Source: Haematobia irritans
Lineage: Eukaryota; Arthropoda; Insecta; Diptera; Muscidae
Direction: 5' to 3'
DNA: 64,000 nucleotides
Assembly: GCF_050003625.1 (NCBI RefSeq)
Contig: NC_134399.1
Location: forward strand, 222,326,975-222,390,974
In this document: positions 14,001 through 22,969 of the stretch, one piece after another
Layout of the letters: each line of letters starts with the position of its first letter
Numbering within the stretch: position 1 is the stretch's first letter
Notes under the pieces: generated by a model
Databases searched by the model: none
Seen by the model: the letters and a program-made list of their open reading frames with translations, nothing else
Told to the model about the DNA's origin: nothing
Position numbers and translations under genes: made by a program

Positions 14001-17000
14001 CATGTACTAATTCAAATTTAATAAATTTGGTGAGGTGTCAGTAAAATACATTTAAGCTTATAAGAATTTAGGTTAGGTTAGGTGGCAGACCGATGATATC
14101 AGGCTCACTTAGACTATTTAGTCCATTGTGATACCACATTGGTGAACTTCTCTCTTATCACCGAGTGCTGCTCGATTCCATGTTAAGCTCAATGACAAGG
14201 GACCTCCTTTTTATAGCCGAGTCCGAACGGCGTTCCACATTGCAGTGAAACCACTTAGAGAAGCTTTGAAACCCTCAGAAATGTCACCAGCATTACTGAG
14301 GTGGGATAATCCACCGCTGAAAAACTTTTTGGTGTTCGGTCGAAGCAGGAGTCGAACCCACGACCTTGTGTATGCAAGGCGGGCATGCTAACCATTGCAC
14401 CACGGTGGCACGGAATTTAGTAAGAACATTCATCTGACTGGAGAGCAACTGTGATGGTTAGCATGTTCGCCTTGCATACAATGGGTCATGTGTTCAATAC
14501 AAAGTTCGGCCGAAGAAAATTTGACCAAAAAACAACCAAACAGAATATTTATTTAAAATTTTATTTGTATAGAAAATTTAATTTCTATAGAAAATTTTGT
14601 CAAAATTTAATTTCTACAGAAAATTTTGTCAACATTTTATTTTTATAGAAAATTTTGTATTTTTTTACAGATTATTTGTCAAAATTTTATTTCTATAGAA
14701 AGCTTTTTCAAAAACTTTCGAGCCATCTTCCAAGCCGAAAGTTTACTTGTTATAATTATGGTATTATAGACATGCAAAAATTGTTCACATATTACAGGAA
14801 ACAATTTTTATAAATACTTTGTACATGATGATACCCCATATAGTCCTTAACTCTCCGATAGGTGGTAAGGACCCTGTGGACTTTTATTAATGAAAAAATC
14901 TGTATTTTCTATGACCTCAAATATGATGGTTTATCGCTTCCTGTACTAATTAGTACCGATAGTCATAAACTATCATGTGTGATATCAGGTAAAATACAGA
15001 GTTGCGAAATAATAAAAGTCAAAAAATTCCACAGGACCTTCAACCATCGGAGGGTTAAGGCAAAACCAATGAAGGATCATTGTCCATGCTTTGTTTTCTC
15101 TTGTATCATTTGTATCATTTTTTAAACATTTATATTTGATTAAATTGTCCACTGTTTTGTATAATACAACTGTACATAGTATTAGTGGTATCCATAGATC
15201 GTTTAATGAAGTTTATCCACATGCATATGTAATTTTATCACATTGTAAATCCATTCATACTAACCAGCTTTTGGCTTTCCCAACATTTACGTATTTACCT
15301 ACTAACATGCTCACCATTTGTTTTTGCATTTTGTGTAAAACGTATGCATCATTTTATTTGTGCATCTTTTAATCATAATAGTGTGTTGTGTTCATAGTAA
15401 TAAAAATAATAATAATAAAATAGTATTACCACCCAGTAAAAAAAAAAAAGAAAAAACGTAAATAATTTTGCAAATAAGTTTTCATCATCAAATAAAAAAA
15501 AGCCTAAAGAAATGAATAAAACTCCCCTTTCTATGCCAAATCTAATTCAGTCTCATTATTATTGTTGTTGTCCTTGTTGTCTCTAGGTCTAAGACTACAA
15601 ACTCCCAATATCTCGCGACATAAATAAAAGCAAGATCCTTTCCTAAATTCCATAAAAATAATACTTGAAAAAAAGGAATAAAAATTTAAGATTAACTAAA
15701 AAAAGTTGAAAAATGTTACGTTCGGCTATTTTGAGTGTGCGTTTCGCAAAGAAAAGTTTTAAAAAAACTTCGAGCTATTGTTATTGTCGTCATCGTTCCT
15801 TAGCGACCCAACAACATAGCCCATCATCAAAGGTGGATCACAATAATAACAATAATAATAATGATACTGATGATGGAGTTGGTGGTAATGGTGGTAGTGG
15901 TTCCATATTAAGTCATCGGCAACTGGAATTGGACAAGGTTAGCATTAAACTATCCTACTTTCAAGATTTTGCTAACGATAAATCCTAACGATATGATGAT
16001 CTTTTTATTTGGATTTCAATTACAGATCGATGAAGAAGTAGCAAAATTATTGGCCCTCAAGGCCAAACTGGGAGATGAACCGGCACAAAATCAGAAATTC
16101 ACATTGAAAACCCCTAAGGGGACAAGGGACTATACACCCCAGCAGATGATGTTACGGCAAAATGTTTTGGATAAAATTGTGGCCGTTTTTAAGAAACATG
16201 GTGGAGAAGCCATAGATACTCCAGTATTTGAATTGAAGGTAAATTAGTGGCATCATTTTAAATATGGAAATGACAAACTTCTTTGCGTTATACTTGCAGG
16301 AAGTCTTAACTGGCAAATATGGTGAAGATTCCAAATTGATTTACGATCTCAAAGATCAGGGAGGTGAAATTTTATCATTACGTTATGATTTAACAGTTCC
16401 TTTGGCCAGATATTTGGCCATGAGTAAAATCTCTAGCATTAAACGATATCATATAGCCAAAGTCTATCGCAGAGATAATCCTGCTATGACCCGTGGTCGT
16501 TATCGTGAATTTTATCAATGTGTAAGTTTGTTTTCGTTTTAAGAACCTATAGACCCTATTCTTCATATATTTCTCTGCTTTTAGGATTTTGATATTGCCG
16601 GCTCCTATGATCCCATGTTGCCTGATGCCGAATGTGTTAAAATTGTCTCCGAAGTTCTAGATACATTAGATATAGGGGACTATGTCATCAAACTAAACCA
16701 TCGTCAACTGTTGGATGGTATGTTTGAGGCATGTGGAGTACCAGCAGATAAATTCCGTTCTATATGCTCGGCTGTAGATAAATTGGACAAAGTCAGTGCT
16801 GGTGAAAAAAAAAATTGAACAAGATTCCTTACATAGTTTTTTGTTAATACTTTCAGTCGCCCTGGTCTGAGGTTCGTCGTGAAATGATCGATGAAAAAGG
16901 TTTGGATGCTAGTGCTGCCGATCAAATAGGTGAATATGTCCAATTAAGCGGTGGTGCTGAATTGGTGGAGAAACTTTTGGCTGACCCCAAACTAAAATCA

Positions 17001-17714
17001 GTGTCTGCTGCTGTTAAGGGATTGGAAGGCATGCAATTACTATTGAAATATTGTGGAGCTATGGGTCTATCGAATAAAATTAGTTTCGATTTAAGTTTGG
17101 CCCGTGGTCTAGACTATTATACTGGTGTCATTTATGAATGTGTCCTGAAGGCTGAGCCAAAGGTAGCAGCCAATGGGGCTACTGAGGAACAAGGTACTGT
17201 TGGCTCAGTGGCCGGCGGGGGTCGTTATGACAATTTAGTTGGCATGTTCGACCCAAAAGGCAAACAAGTGCCTTGTGTTGGCGTCTCTATAGGAGTGGAA
17301 AGGATATTTTCAGTTTTAGAAGGCAAAGCAGCTGCAGCTGGTATCAAATCTCGAACCAATGAAGTTGAGGTGTATGTTGCTTCGGCTCATAAGGGTTTGC
17401 ATGAAAAACGTTTGAGTATCTTAAATGATTTATGGAATCAAGGTGTTAAGGTTTGTTGTTCATCCCCCTGAGCTTTGTTCATCAAAATAATATTTTTGTC
17501 CACTTTTCAGGCTGAACATTCTTACAAATTGAATCCAAAACTTTTAGCCCAGCTACAACATTGCGAAGAACAACAAATTCCCTTGGCCGTGGTATTTGGT
17601 GACTCAGAATTGGAAAAAGGCATTGTAAAGTTAAGAGAAGTTAGTAGTCGTAAAGAGGAGGAAATACCACTAGGCGAATTGGCCAATGAAATTAAAAAGA
17701 GACTGCGTAACTAA
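8089..17714 (+). CDS. HisRS: histidyl-tRNA synthetase, cytosolic isoform
   Basis: Class II aminoacyl-tRNA synthetase that charges tRNA-His. Exons: 8089-8181, 16026-16238, 16300-16521, 16585-16791, 16857-17450, 17511-17714; every junction is phase 0 and the product is 510 residues, close to the usual cytosolic length. Exon 1 plus the start of exon 2 form a WHEP domain ([20 protein letters not shown]...[15 protein letters not shown]). The catalytic core shows motif 2 ([19 protein letters not shown]), the histidine-binding [14 protein letters not shown] and [12 protein letters not shown] blocks, and motif 3 ([11 protein letters not shown]); the anticodon-binding domain follows. The intron after 16791 appears to use a less usual GTCAGT donor, chosen because it keeps the family sequence [15 protein letters not shown]. 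The poly(A) signal AATAAA is at 17869-17874. The first intron (8182-16025) is 7.8 kb and full of transposable elements. Confidence 0.95.
9500..9560. repeat. fragment of a TATACCCTGACC dispersed repeat
   Basis: TATACCCTGACC and the near-inverted GTCAGGGTATTATA flank a short spacer, resembling ends of a common fly dispersed element. Too short to classify. Confidence 0.3.
9644..9911. mobile_element. MITE, ACACAGAAAAAAATTTC ends (family A)
   Basis: An inverted-repeat element: left end ACACAGAAAAAAATTTC, right end AAATTTTTTTTGTGTGT, with an interior made of nested TCAATTAAAAAATTAATTGA palindromes. Related copies are at 10419-10710, 20506-20770 and (decayed) 39752-40075. No coding capacity. Confidence 0.75.
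9985..11060. repeat. decayed copy of TATACCC/GACCGATA dispersed repeat, interrupted by a MITE
   Basis: Contains CCCACCACATGAATC, repeated ATGGGGGCTATATCAAAACA...GGACCGATACTCAC segments (about 10740-10790 and 10890-10940) and a TATACCTCCGTTACC end. It resembles the 153-bp-repeat element at 25503-26723 and is split by the MITE at 10419-10710. Confidence 0.6.
10419..10710. mobile_element. MITE (family A), second copy
   Basis: Same terminal inverted repeats and TCAATTAAAAAATTAATTG-rich interior as the copy at 9644-9911, inserted into the dispersed repeat around 10.0-11.06 kb. Confidence 0.75.
11653..11886 (-). mobile_element. MITE related to the element at 46711-47010
   Basis: Shares, in inverse orientation and with substitutions, blocks such as GGCTAAACTACAAGAGTAGC, CTTCATCAGCATCCTC and GAATAAATTCGGACAATTCAC with the 46.7-kb element. 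One terminal half is shortened. Confidence 0.6.
11887..12340. other. HisRS intron sequence, nothing recognised
   Basis: AT-rich intronic sequence without a coding exon or clear repeat. Confidence 0.4.
12350..13453. mobile_element. decayed CCCC-rich hAT-like element with nested inverted repeat
   Basis: Both flanks (12360-12420 and 13310-13453) contain AAAAATCCCCAA strings, and the right one ends in CTGGCAACACTG (13442-13453), the same terminus as the hAT-like element at 21598-22448. Inside, CCCCCATGTTCCGATATTCG (12785 on) and its inverse (to about 13057) bound a nested inverted-repeat insertion. Confidence 0.5.
14071..14412 (-). mobile_element. tRNA-derived SINE, full-length copy
   Basis: Reverse orientation. 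The right end carries a tRNA-like head on the minus strand: box A-like GGTGCAATGGTTAGCATG and box B-like GGGTTCGACTCC. The left end is the GGTTAGGTTAGG tail. It is flanked by the duplication GAATTTA (14064-14070 and 14413-14419). Related copies are near 45.4, 47.05, 52.7 and 58.4 kb. The RNA polymerase III interpretation rests on the boxes. Confidence 0.85.
14440..14715. repeat. SINE-head fragment followed by inverse 29-bp minisatellite
   Basis: GTGATGGTTAGCATGTTCGC at about 14451 matches the SINE head; it is followed by AAAATTTTGTCAAAATTT / TTTCTATAGAAA units in the orientation opposite to the other arrays, ending near TTTCGAGCC. Confidence 0.6.
14847..15058. mobile_element. TTAA-flanked MITE (piggyBac-like), 212 bp
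   Basis: The ends TTAACTCTCCGATAGGTGG and CAACCATCGGAGGGTTAA are imperfect inverted repeats bordered by TTAA, and CCTGTGGA/TCCACAGG inside extends the pairing. Distinct from the TTAA elements at 3251 and 58823. Confidence 0.75.
15059..15712 (+). promoter_or_regulatory. candidate promoter/leader of the mitochondrial HisRS transcript
   Basis: Last 650 bp before the mitochondrial ATG, free of recognised transposons. TCTAAGACTACAAACTCCC and a run of ATAAATAAAAG precede the start codon. An internal promoter is inferred from gene structure; no core element is certain. Confidence 0.35.
15713..17714 (+). CDS. HisRS: histidyl-tRNA synthetase, mitochondrial isoform (alternative first exon 15713-15937)
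   Basis: An alternative first coding exon of 75 codons begins at ATG 15713 and ends at 15937 before a GTTAGC donor, in phase 0, so it can join the same acceptor (16026) as the cytosolic exon; the product would be 554 residues. Its N-terminus ([20 protein letters not shown]...RHRSLATQQ) is rich in Arg, Lys, Ser and hydrophobics with no acidic residue in the first 40 or so, as expected of a mitochondrial presequence. A low-complexity Asn/Asp/Gly segment follows, then RQLELDK, which replaces the first WHEP helix. This exon lies inside the large first intron, so it probably has its own promoter just upstream (about 15400-15712). Many animals use one gene for both compartments; localisation here is inference. 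Confidence 0.85.
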
Positions 17715-18089
17715 ATTCGTTGACCATGATCTTGGCATTTAAGAAAAAACACACATTGATACTCTTACATATTTATTAAAACACCGGCATGGAATTCAAA
17801 GAAAAGCATCATAAAAAAAGACGAATCACAAGATTGTAAAACGCTTTACTAAGCTTATAGGTTTTAAAAATAAATTCACATACCCCAGAACTAATCATTG
17901 TTTCATTCCATAAAAGGCTGTTAGAAATATCATATCTTATTTATACATATTGAAACATTTATGCATCATACAGAATATCCAAATGACCATTCCTTTTTGG
18001 GGGAATTTTGTTTGCTTGCATTTCTATTTACAGATCTGTGTGGTGGACTTGACCATTGACTTGATAATTTTATTTGTGAGCAACAAACA

Positions 18090-18386
18090 ATGCCCGATTT
18101 ATTTGTAAATACTTTTGTAAACGCCTCAATGCTTCTAAATGCACCTAAAAAACCGGGCAAGCGTAGAGGTCGGAAACCTAAAGCTAAAAAGCTACCCATG
18201 TACGATGTCCAACCACCTCCGCCCACTACGCCCCAAATGCCACAATTACCACCGCAACTTTACAACGATTATGTTAACGAATATCAGCCATATCCTCCTC
18301 CGCCACCGCCTCCAGCTCATCACCACATGGTTCCGAGTCACTATAACAATATGGTGGGCTATGATGATATGTCTGGTATGAATAAG
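18090..18386 (+). CDS. first coding exon of an unidentified basic, proline-rich protein
   Basis: A 99-codon open exon from ATG 18090 to a strong GTAAGT donor at 18387, in phase 0. An acceptor-like TTTCTATTTACAG (ending 18033) and an in-frame TGA lie upstream, so the ATG is probably preceded by a 5' UTR intron. The protein starts MPDLFVNTFVNASMLLNAPK, then has a basic AT-hook-like cluster (KKPGKRRGRKPKAKK, about residues 20-34), then PPPPTTPQMPQLPPQ and PPPPPPPAHHH tracts with Tyr/Asn-rich linkers. That composition suggests a nuclear DNA- or chromatin-associated protein. I do not recognise the family, and no partner exon was found downstream; the following intron would cross Rad23, which lies on the other strand. 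Confidence 0.55.
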
Positions 18387-18673
18387 GTAAGTAGTAGATG
18401 GACAAATGCCCTGGCTCCATTAGTTAAAAAGAGAAAACGAAAATCCATTTATGTATTGATTTTAATCTCAAGAATTATGTATTTTTTGTTGATCAATTTT
18501 AGTAGTGTTCAAACATTCTTTTTTTTTTGATCTATATTCTAAATTACAACAAATGTAAGAATATGGATTATTATAAATTAATGCAATCATCATCTCTCCT
18601 TAACTCCTCCGATCTTCTGGGCTAAAGTTCCATTGTAATGTCCTGTCTTCCTTTATATTTCTCCTGTGTGTAC

Positions 18674-19828
18674 TTAGTCCTCCATATGTCGGCACAAGAA
18701 ATCTGCTGTCTGTTCTTCATTCTTCTCGCAGGCAATGTAGGCTTGCAACACTATTTCACGTGGAAATCCTAAGTTTACCAAGCGATCTACAGCTTGTTTC
18801 TCCTCTTCTGTGAGAATTATTTCGACAACATCTTCTCTGGGTTCTGCCCCGGAATCGGTTGATTCTCCACCTGCACTACCACCTCCTCCACTGACTTCTT
18901 CATTGAGCATGGCCACAAACTCATCTTGGTTTTCTCTAATGACGGACAACAATGCTGGATTTGTCTCACCAATACGTGACAGAACACTGCTTAGCAACTC
19001 TGGACGCTGGCGTATTACACGGCGCATTTGACTAAAACGTGGATCTTCGCGCAAAAAGTTAAGTGGATTGGTACCGGCTGCAGGGGCTCCTGTTGGGGGA
19101 TTGACTGTTGGAATAGATGCTTGTGGAGCGCCGCCCATGATTTCACGTATATCGGGTATACCTTCAATCAAATATTCAATGGCTCGGTCGGGATTATTGA
19201 AACTAGCGAATAAGGCCCGGCGGACATCAGACTCCGGATAACCCATGCTCATAATTTCACGAACCATCGATTCATTGGCGGCAGCTGTTGGAGAGACATC
19301 CATAATGTCCATTAAATTACTGGCACTTTGCTCCTCTCTAGCTGCTGGTGTACTTTCACTAGCAGCACCGCTTGATGCTGTGGTGGCGCTACTTGTGCCA
19401 GTTACTGCTGCTGCTCCGGCAACTGGAGTTGTTTCCTTTTCTTTAGGTTTTTCATCAGTCTTTGGTTGTGATGCGGCTGCCGGTGATGCACTGCCGGCCG
19501 CACTCTGTTCGCTAGGTTTCGAGCTTGTTGTTGTGGCTGCTGCTGGTTTTGCAGCTTCCTTTTCACTTTCCTTTGCTGCTTGTGGTGGTGCTGGTGCTTG
19601 CACTTTTTTGGCCATCACCACCAGAAATTTGCGTTCATCAATACTATACGTTTTCAGTACATTGTCATTGTCGAGCACACGACCTGCATAAATCAATTGC
19701 TGCAGTTCCGGTTGCACACCAACTTCTGGTAGTTTGTGCAGATGTGCTTTCAAGTCCCAAACTGTCTTCGATTCATCGAAATCCACATAAAATGTTTTCT
19801 GGTCCAGTGTTTTTATGGTTAATTTCAT
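18674..19828 (-). CDS. Rad23: UV excision repair protein Rad23, complete
   Basis: Ubiquitin-receptor shuttle that brings ubiquitylated proteins to the proteasome and stabilises XPC in nucleotide excision repair. The 384-residue protein is complete and uninterrupted, with the standard order: ubiquitin-like domain (1-74; [20 protein letters not shown]), Ala/Pro/Ser/Thr-rich linker (75-184), UBA1 (about 185-225; [20 protein letters not shown]), Sti1-like XPC-binding domain (254-312; [20 protein letters not shown] ... [13 protein letters not shown]) and UBA2 (341-381; [20 protein letters not shown]) ending HMED. The start ATG at 19826-19828 matches the family start MKL. The reading frame has no intron. 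A divergent paralogue lies at 43113-43919 on the other strand. Confidence 0.97.
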   Translation of the reverse strand: MKLTIKTLDQKTFYVDFDESKTVWDLKAHLHKLPEVGVQPELQQLIYAGRVLDNDNVLKTYSIDERKFLVVMAKKVQAPAPPQAAKESEKEAAKPAAATTTSSKPSEQSAAGSASPAAASQPKTDEKPKEKETTPVAGAAAVTGTSSATTASSGAASESTPAAREEQSASNLMDIMDVSPTAAANESMVREIMSMGYPESDVRRALFASFNNPDRAIEYLIEGIPDIREIMGGAPQASIPTVNPPTGAPAAGTNPLNFLREDPRFSQMRRVIRQRPELLSSVLSRIGETNPALLSVIRENQDEFVAMLNEEVSGGGGSAGGESTDSGAEPREDVVEIILTEEEKQAVDRLVNLGFPREIVLQAYIACEKNEEQTADFLCRHMED

Positions 19829-20505
19829 GATTTCTCACTTTCTGGGTATTTCTCTATATCCTACGTTGATTAATACACAATTTCGCTGAATATGGAATCC
19901 TGTCGTATTTGTTGTGTCGTTTTAAAAATCCACGTTGCTTTTTCTATGCAAAAATGTATTGCAGTGATTTTTGCAATTATTTCTCTTGTTGTTTTCTCCT
20001 TTTCCGAAAGAATTTTCGCACACAAATATGACGGCAGCTTATAATAGGAGAGGACGATGTGTCAGCAATTGTTTGACAAACATATGTTTTTGACAAATTT
20101 GTTGTGTCTGCATTCGTTTTTGCAAGCGTATACACACCGGGTACTCGGTATTCATTTTCTTTGCTTTTCGGAGTAAATTAATGGTTGTTTAGGGGAGTAG
20201 TAAATTTAACTGATGTTTTGTGTACACGGAAAAGTTTTTGAAATTGGAATAGAGAATCTAAACTAACACAAAATGTTAAAAAATGAGGTTAGGAGAGTGT
20301 ATTTTAGAGAGAAATTGTACAGTCAAAAGAAAAACCTAATTTTCTAGACATCTACAATTAAAAATAATTTATTTAATTTTTTTGGTAATTATACGTGCAA
20401 ATTTTTACTAAATTAAAAATAACTAAAATATAATACTTTACTTTAGTTTCCGCCCAAAAAAATACGAAAATTACTAATCGGACAACTTGTCAGAAGTCGA
20501 TGTCT
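19829..20505. promoter_or_regulatory. Rad23 upstream region
   Basis: Holds the Rad23 leader and promoter on the minus strand. The first 300 bp are less AT-biased and free of recognised repeats; no specific element is assigned. Confidence 0.4.
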
Positions 20506-20770
20506 ACACACAAAAAATTTTTCTGCTTCAATCACGAAATTAATTGATCTATTTAATTTTTTAATTGAAATGTGTTCAATCATAGAAATGATAGTATCAA
20601 TTAAAAAATTAATTGATCCAATTAAAAAATTAATTGACACTATACATTTTGTGATTGATTTTTGTTTCAATTAAAATTTTTTTGAATAAATTAACTTTTT
20701 AATTGATTATTTTTTTAAAACTCAATTAAGAAATTAATTGGAAAAATTTTCGGATTTTTTTTCTGTGTAC
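20506..20770. mobile_element. MITE (family A), third copy
   Basis: Ends ACACACAAAAAATTTTT and TTTTTTTCTGTGTA, interior rich in TCAATTAAAAAATTAATTGA. Same family as 9644-9911. Confidence 0.75.
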
Positions 20771-21091
20771 CTTTTGTAGCCTTAAATTTCTCAAAAATCA
20801 TTATCATGTTGAGATCGTTTTTTTTTTAATTTCTTTTCTGAGAGCACATTTTTGAAATCTTACCAACAACTGGAAAAAGTTCTATTTATAAGGGACGTAA
20901 AAAGAGATCAATGTTGCAAATTTACGAGTTTTCCCAAATTTAATAGACTTAATAATTTTGACGTAATCAAAAATTGAAAAATCGATTTTTTGAATTATTG
21001 AGCTGCTGTTAAACCGTTTTTCAAAAGAAAGATGATGAAGAAAAAATGTCGTTAAAACATCAATGACCCACATCAACAGTGGATTAGTCAC

Positions 21092-21420
21092 ACTGAAAAA
21101 ACAGTGAACCCACCAAGAAGAAAACTTTTGGTTAATTTTAGAAAAATTTTAAAATTTTTAGAAACATTTAATTAAACAGTATTACAAACGCTAGAATCAC
21201 GCCGGTACCACAAAAATATGTAAGTAAACATGTTTCTACAAATTCAAGAACATTTATTAGACATAATTATTTTTTTTTCATTTGTTAAATAAAATTTTGT
21301 AGTTTCAAGGAAAAAATTGCAAATTGGAAAAATTTAGTGATATACGAAGTTCATGATGGACGCATTTGTAGTAAAATTTACAAATTTAAAGAAATAATGA
21401 ACTATTTAGTAAATCTTTAA
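21092..21420. mobile_element. partial TIR element, ACACTGAAAAAACAGTGAAC end
   Basis: The left end ACACTGAAAAAACAGTGAAC and the following CCACCAAGAAGAAAAC match, inverted, the right end of the element at 58699-59458. Similarity runs through CACGCCGGTACCACAAAAAT and TTCATGATGGACGCATTTGT to TTTAGTAAATCTTTAA, where another MITE breaks it. Confidence 0.65.
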
Positions 21421-21589
21421 GGTGAGTATTAAGTTCGAGTTTAGCCACTAAAATCAAAAATAAATCAATAAAAAGGTATAAAATTAAAAGTCTTTGATGC
21501 AAATTTTAATATAACTGGATGGGGAATAGCCCAATGTAACTTTCGAGCTCCACCTTTTTTTTTTTTTGCAAAAATGTTTTTCGACTTTA
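21421..21589. mobile_element. partial MITE, GGTGAGTATTAAGTTCGAGT end (family B)
   Basis: Begins GGTGAGTATTAAGTTCGAGT and continues with TTTAGCCACTAAAATC and GATGGGGAATAGCCCAA, matching the left half of the MITEs at 41207 and 44709. The other half is missing. Confidence 0.6.
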
Positions 21590-21597
21590 GTTCAGTA

Positions 21598-22448
21598 CAG
21601 TGTTGCCAGGTGAGTTTTGATTCTTTCCCCCAAATCTTAAGAAAAAAGACCCTAAATTGGTCTAGACTTTTTTCAAAAACCCCCAAAAAATTTAAGAATG
21701 TTAATAAGTCAAAAAGGTGTCCCACATTTCGTTAAAAAATCCTGCAGTGATACACTTTACAAATTAAATTTAACACAAATATATATATACTGAAAATTTC
21801 TTTTCTGAAGAACAAAATTTCTTTTGAAGTAAATAAAAATCAGTAGATAACATCATTATACCACTTTTCACAAATTCGGGTTTATTTGTCTAAAATTTCG
21901 TTCCTGAGGAAAGTAATTTTTCTATGGGTATAATAATACAAAATGTATATCAATATAAAGAGCAGACAAAACAATGTAATTCAATGTATAAATCTTTCAA
22001 ATCAAATTAATTAAAACAATGGCTTATAAAGTACAAATAATAGAAATAAAAAATAAACAAAAATTAAAGTTCAGTAAATATATACATTATTCGCCAAAAT
22101 TGTAGGCGTGAAATTATGAGACCAATAATTTAATGTTACTATACCATTTCTTAATTTGTTTTTAATTGTATCAAATATTAAAAATGTCCCTTCAACAGAT
22201 GCGTTTAAAAGAGAATGTCATTGCTTACTTACTTGTATTTAAGAACATGGGATGACTTCCCTCATTTTTTTTTTCAAAATTCATGCCAGAATTGTTCCAA
22301 ATTTTTTTGAGAATTTCTCCACTTTATAGGGTCTAAATAATTTTTTACCCCCAAAAATACCCCCAAATAAATGTTACCCCTAAAAATTCCCCTAAACGTG
22401 TAAAAAACCCCTAAATTTGGGGTGGAAACCCCCAACCTGGCAACACTG
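21598..22448. mobile_element. non-autonomous hAT-like element, 851 bp
   Basis: Exact 14-bp terminal inverted repeats CAGTGTTGCCAGGT / ACCTGGCAACACTG, bordered by 8-bp direct repeats GTTCAGTA (21590-21597) and GGTCAGTA (22449-22456), one mismatch. An 8-bp duplication and CAGTGTTGCCA termini fit the hAT superfamily. No transposase frame; C-rich ACCCCCAAA blocks sit near the right end. Confidence 0.8.
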
Positions 22449-22451
22449 GGT

Positions 22452-22640
22452 CAGTACTATGTTCACTTTTCGCGTTGAAATTTTCGTGGTGGTAGATTAA
22501 CTCAATTGATGCGCAGTTTCTCGTTCCTCTAGATATCGTTAAGATTTTAAAGATTTTTATTTTCATTTATAATTATGGTTATTTCAGGAAAAGTAATCGC
22601 GAAAATATAGTGCTTTTCAACTGGAAAGCAGAACATAGTA
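22452..22640. mobile_element. MITE, AGTACTATGTTCGCTTTTCG family (family C)
   Basis: Left AGTACTATGTTCACTTTTCG, right GCAGAACATAGTAGCC; the interior AAGTAATCGCGAAAATA and CTCAATTGATGCGCAGTTTC match the copy at 41452-41690. Confidence 0.65.
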
Positions 22641-22735
22641 GCCATCGTTATGAAACATTTTTCCGCGACGGACAAATACAACAATTTTGTCTGCAAAAAA
22701 TTTCTCGTTTCCGAATATTTTCGATGTCAATTTCA

Positions 22736-22966
22736 CACAAAAAAATATCAATTAATTTGATTGTCAATACAATTAAAATTATGTTTACATTTGAGCTAAC
22801 AACGTATTTTGTAAATACAATTACGAATTTAGTCACTTTAGCAACTAATTTTGTTATATCAACAAACATTTGGTTATATCAACAAAAATGTAGTTGAACT
22901 TAAAAAATTTTCTGTAACAACAATTTATTGTTAGCTCAAAAATTATAATATTATTTTGTGTGTTAG
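22736..22966. repeat. short inverted-repeat element
   Basis: CACACAAAAAAATATCAATT and an inverted ATTATTTTGTGTGT bound about 230 bp of AT-rich sequence; MITE-like. A neighbouring stretch (22645-22735) resembles an inverse arm of the element at 37305-37519. Confidence 0.4.
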
Positions 22967-22969
22967 AAT

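Noticed and set aside
14071..14090. GGTTAGGTTAGG reminiscent of the insect TTAGG telomere repeat
   Set aside because: Only two or three units, always at the same end of a SINE; higher flies lack TTAGG telomeres. It is the SINE tail.
19245..19691. 148-codon plus-strand frame over Rad23
   Set aside because: Antisense shadow of the Ala/Thr-rich Rad23 linker.
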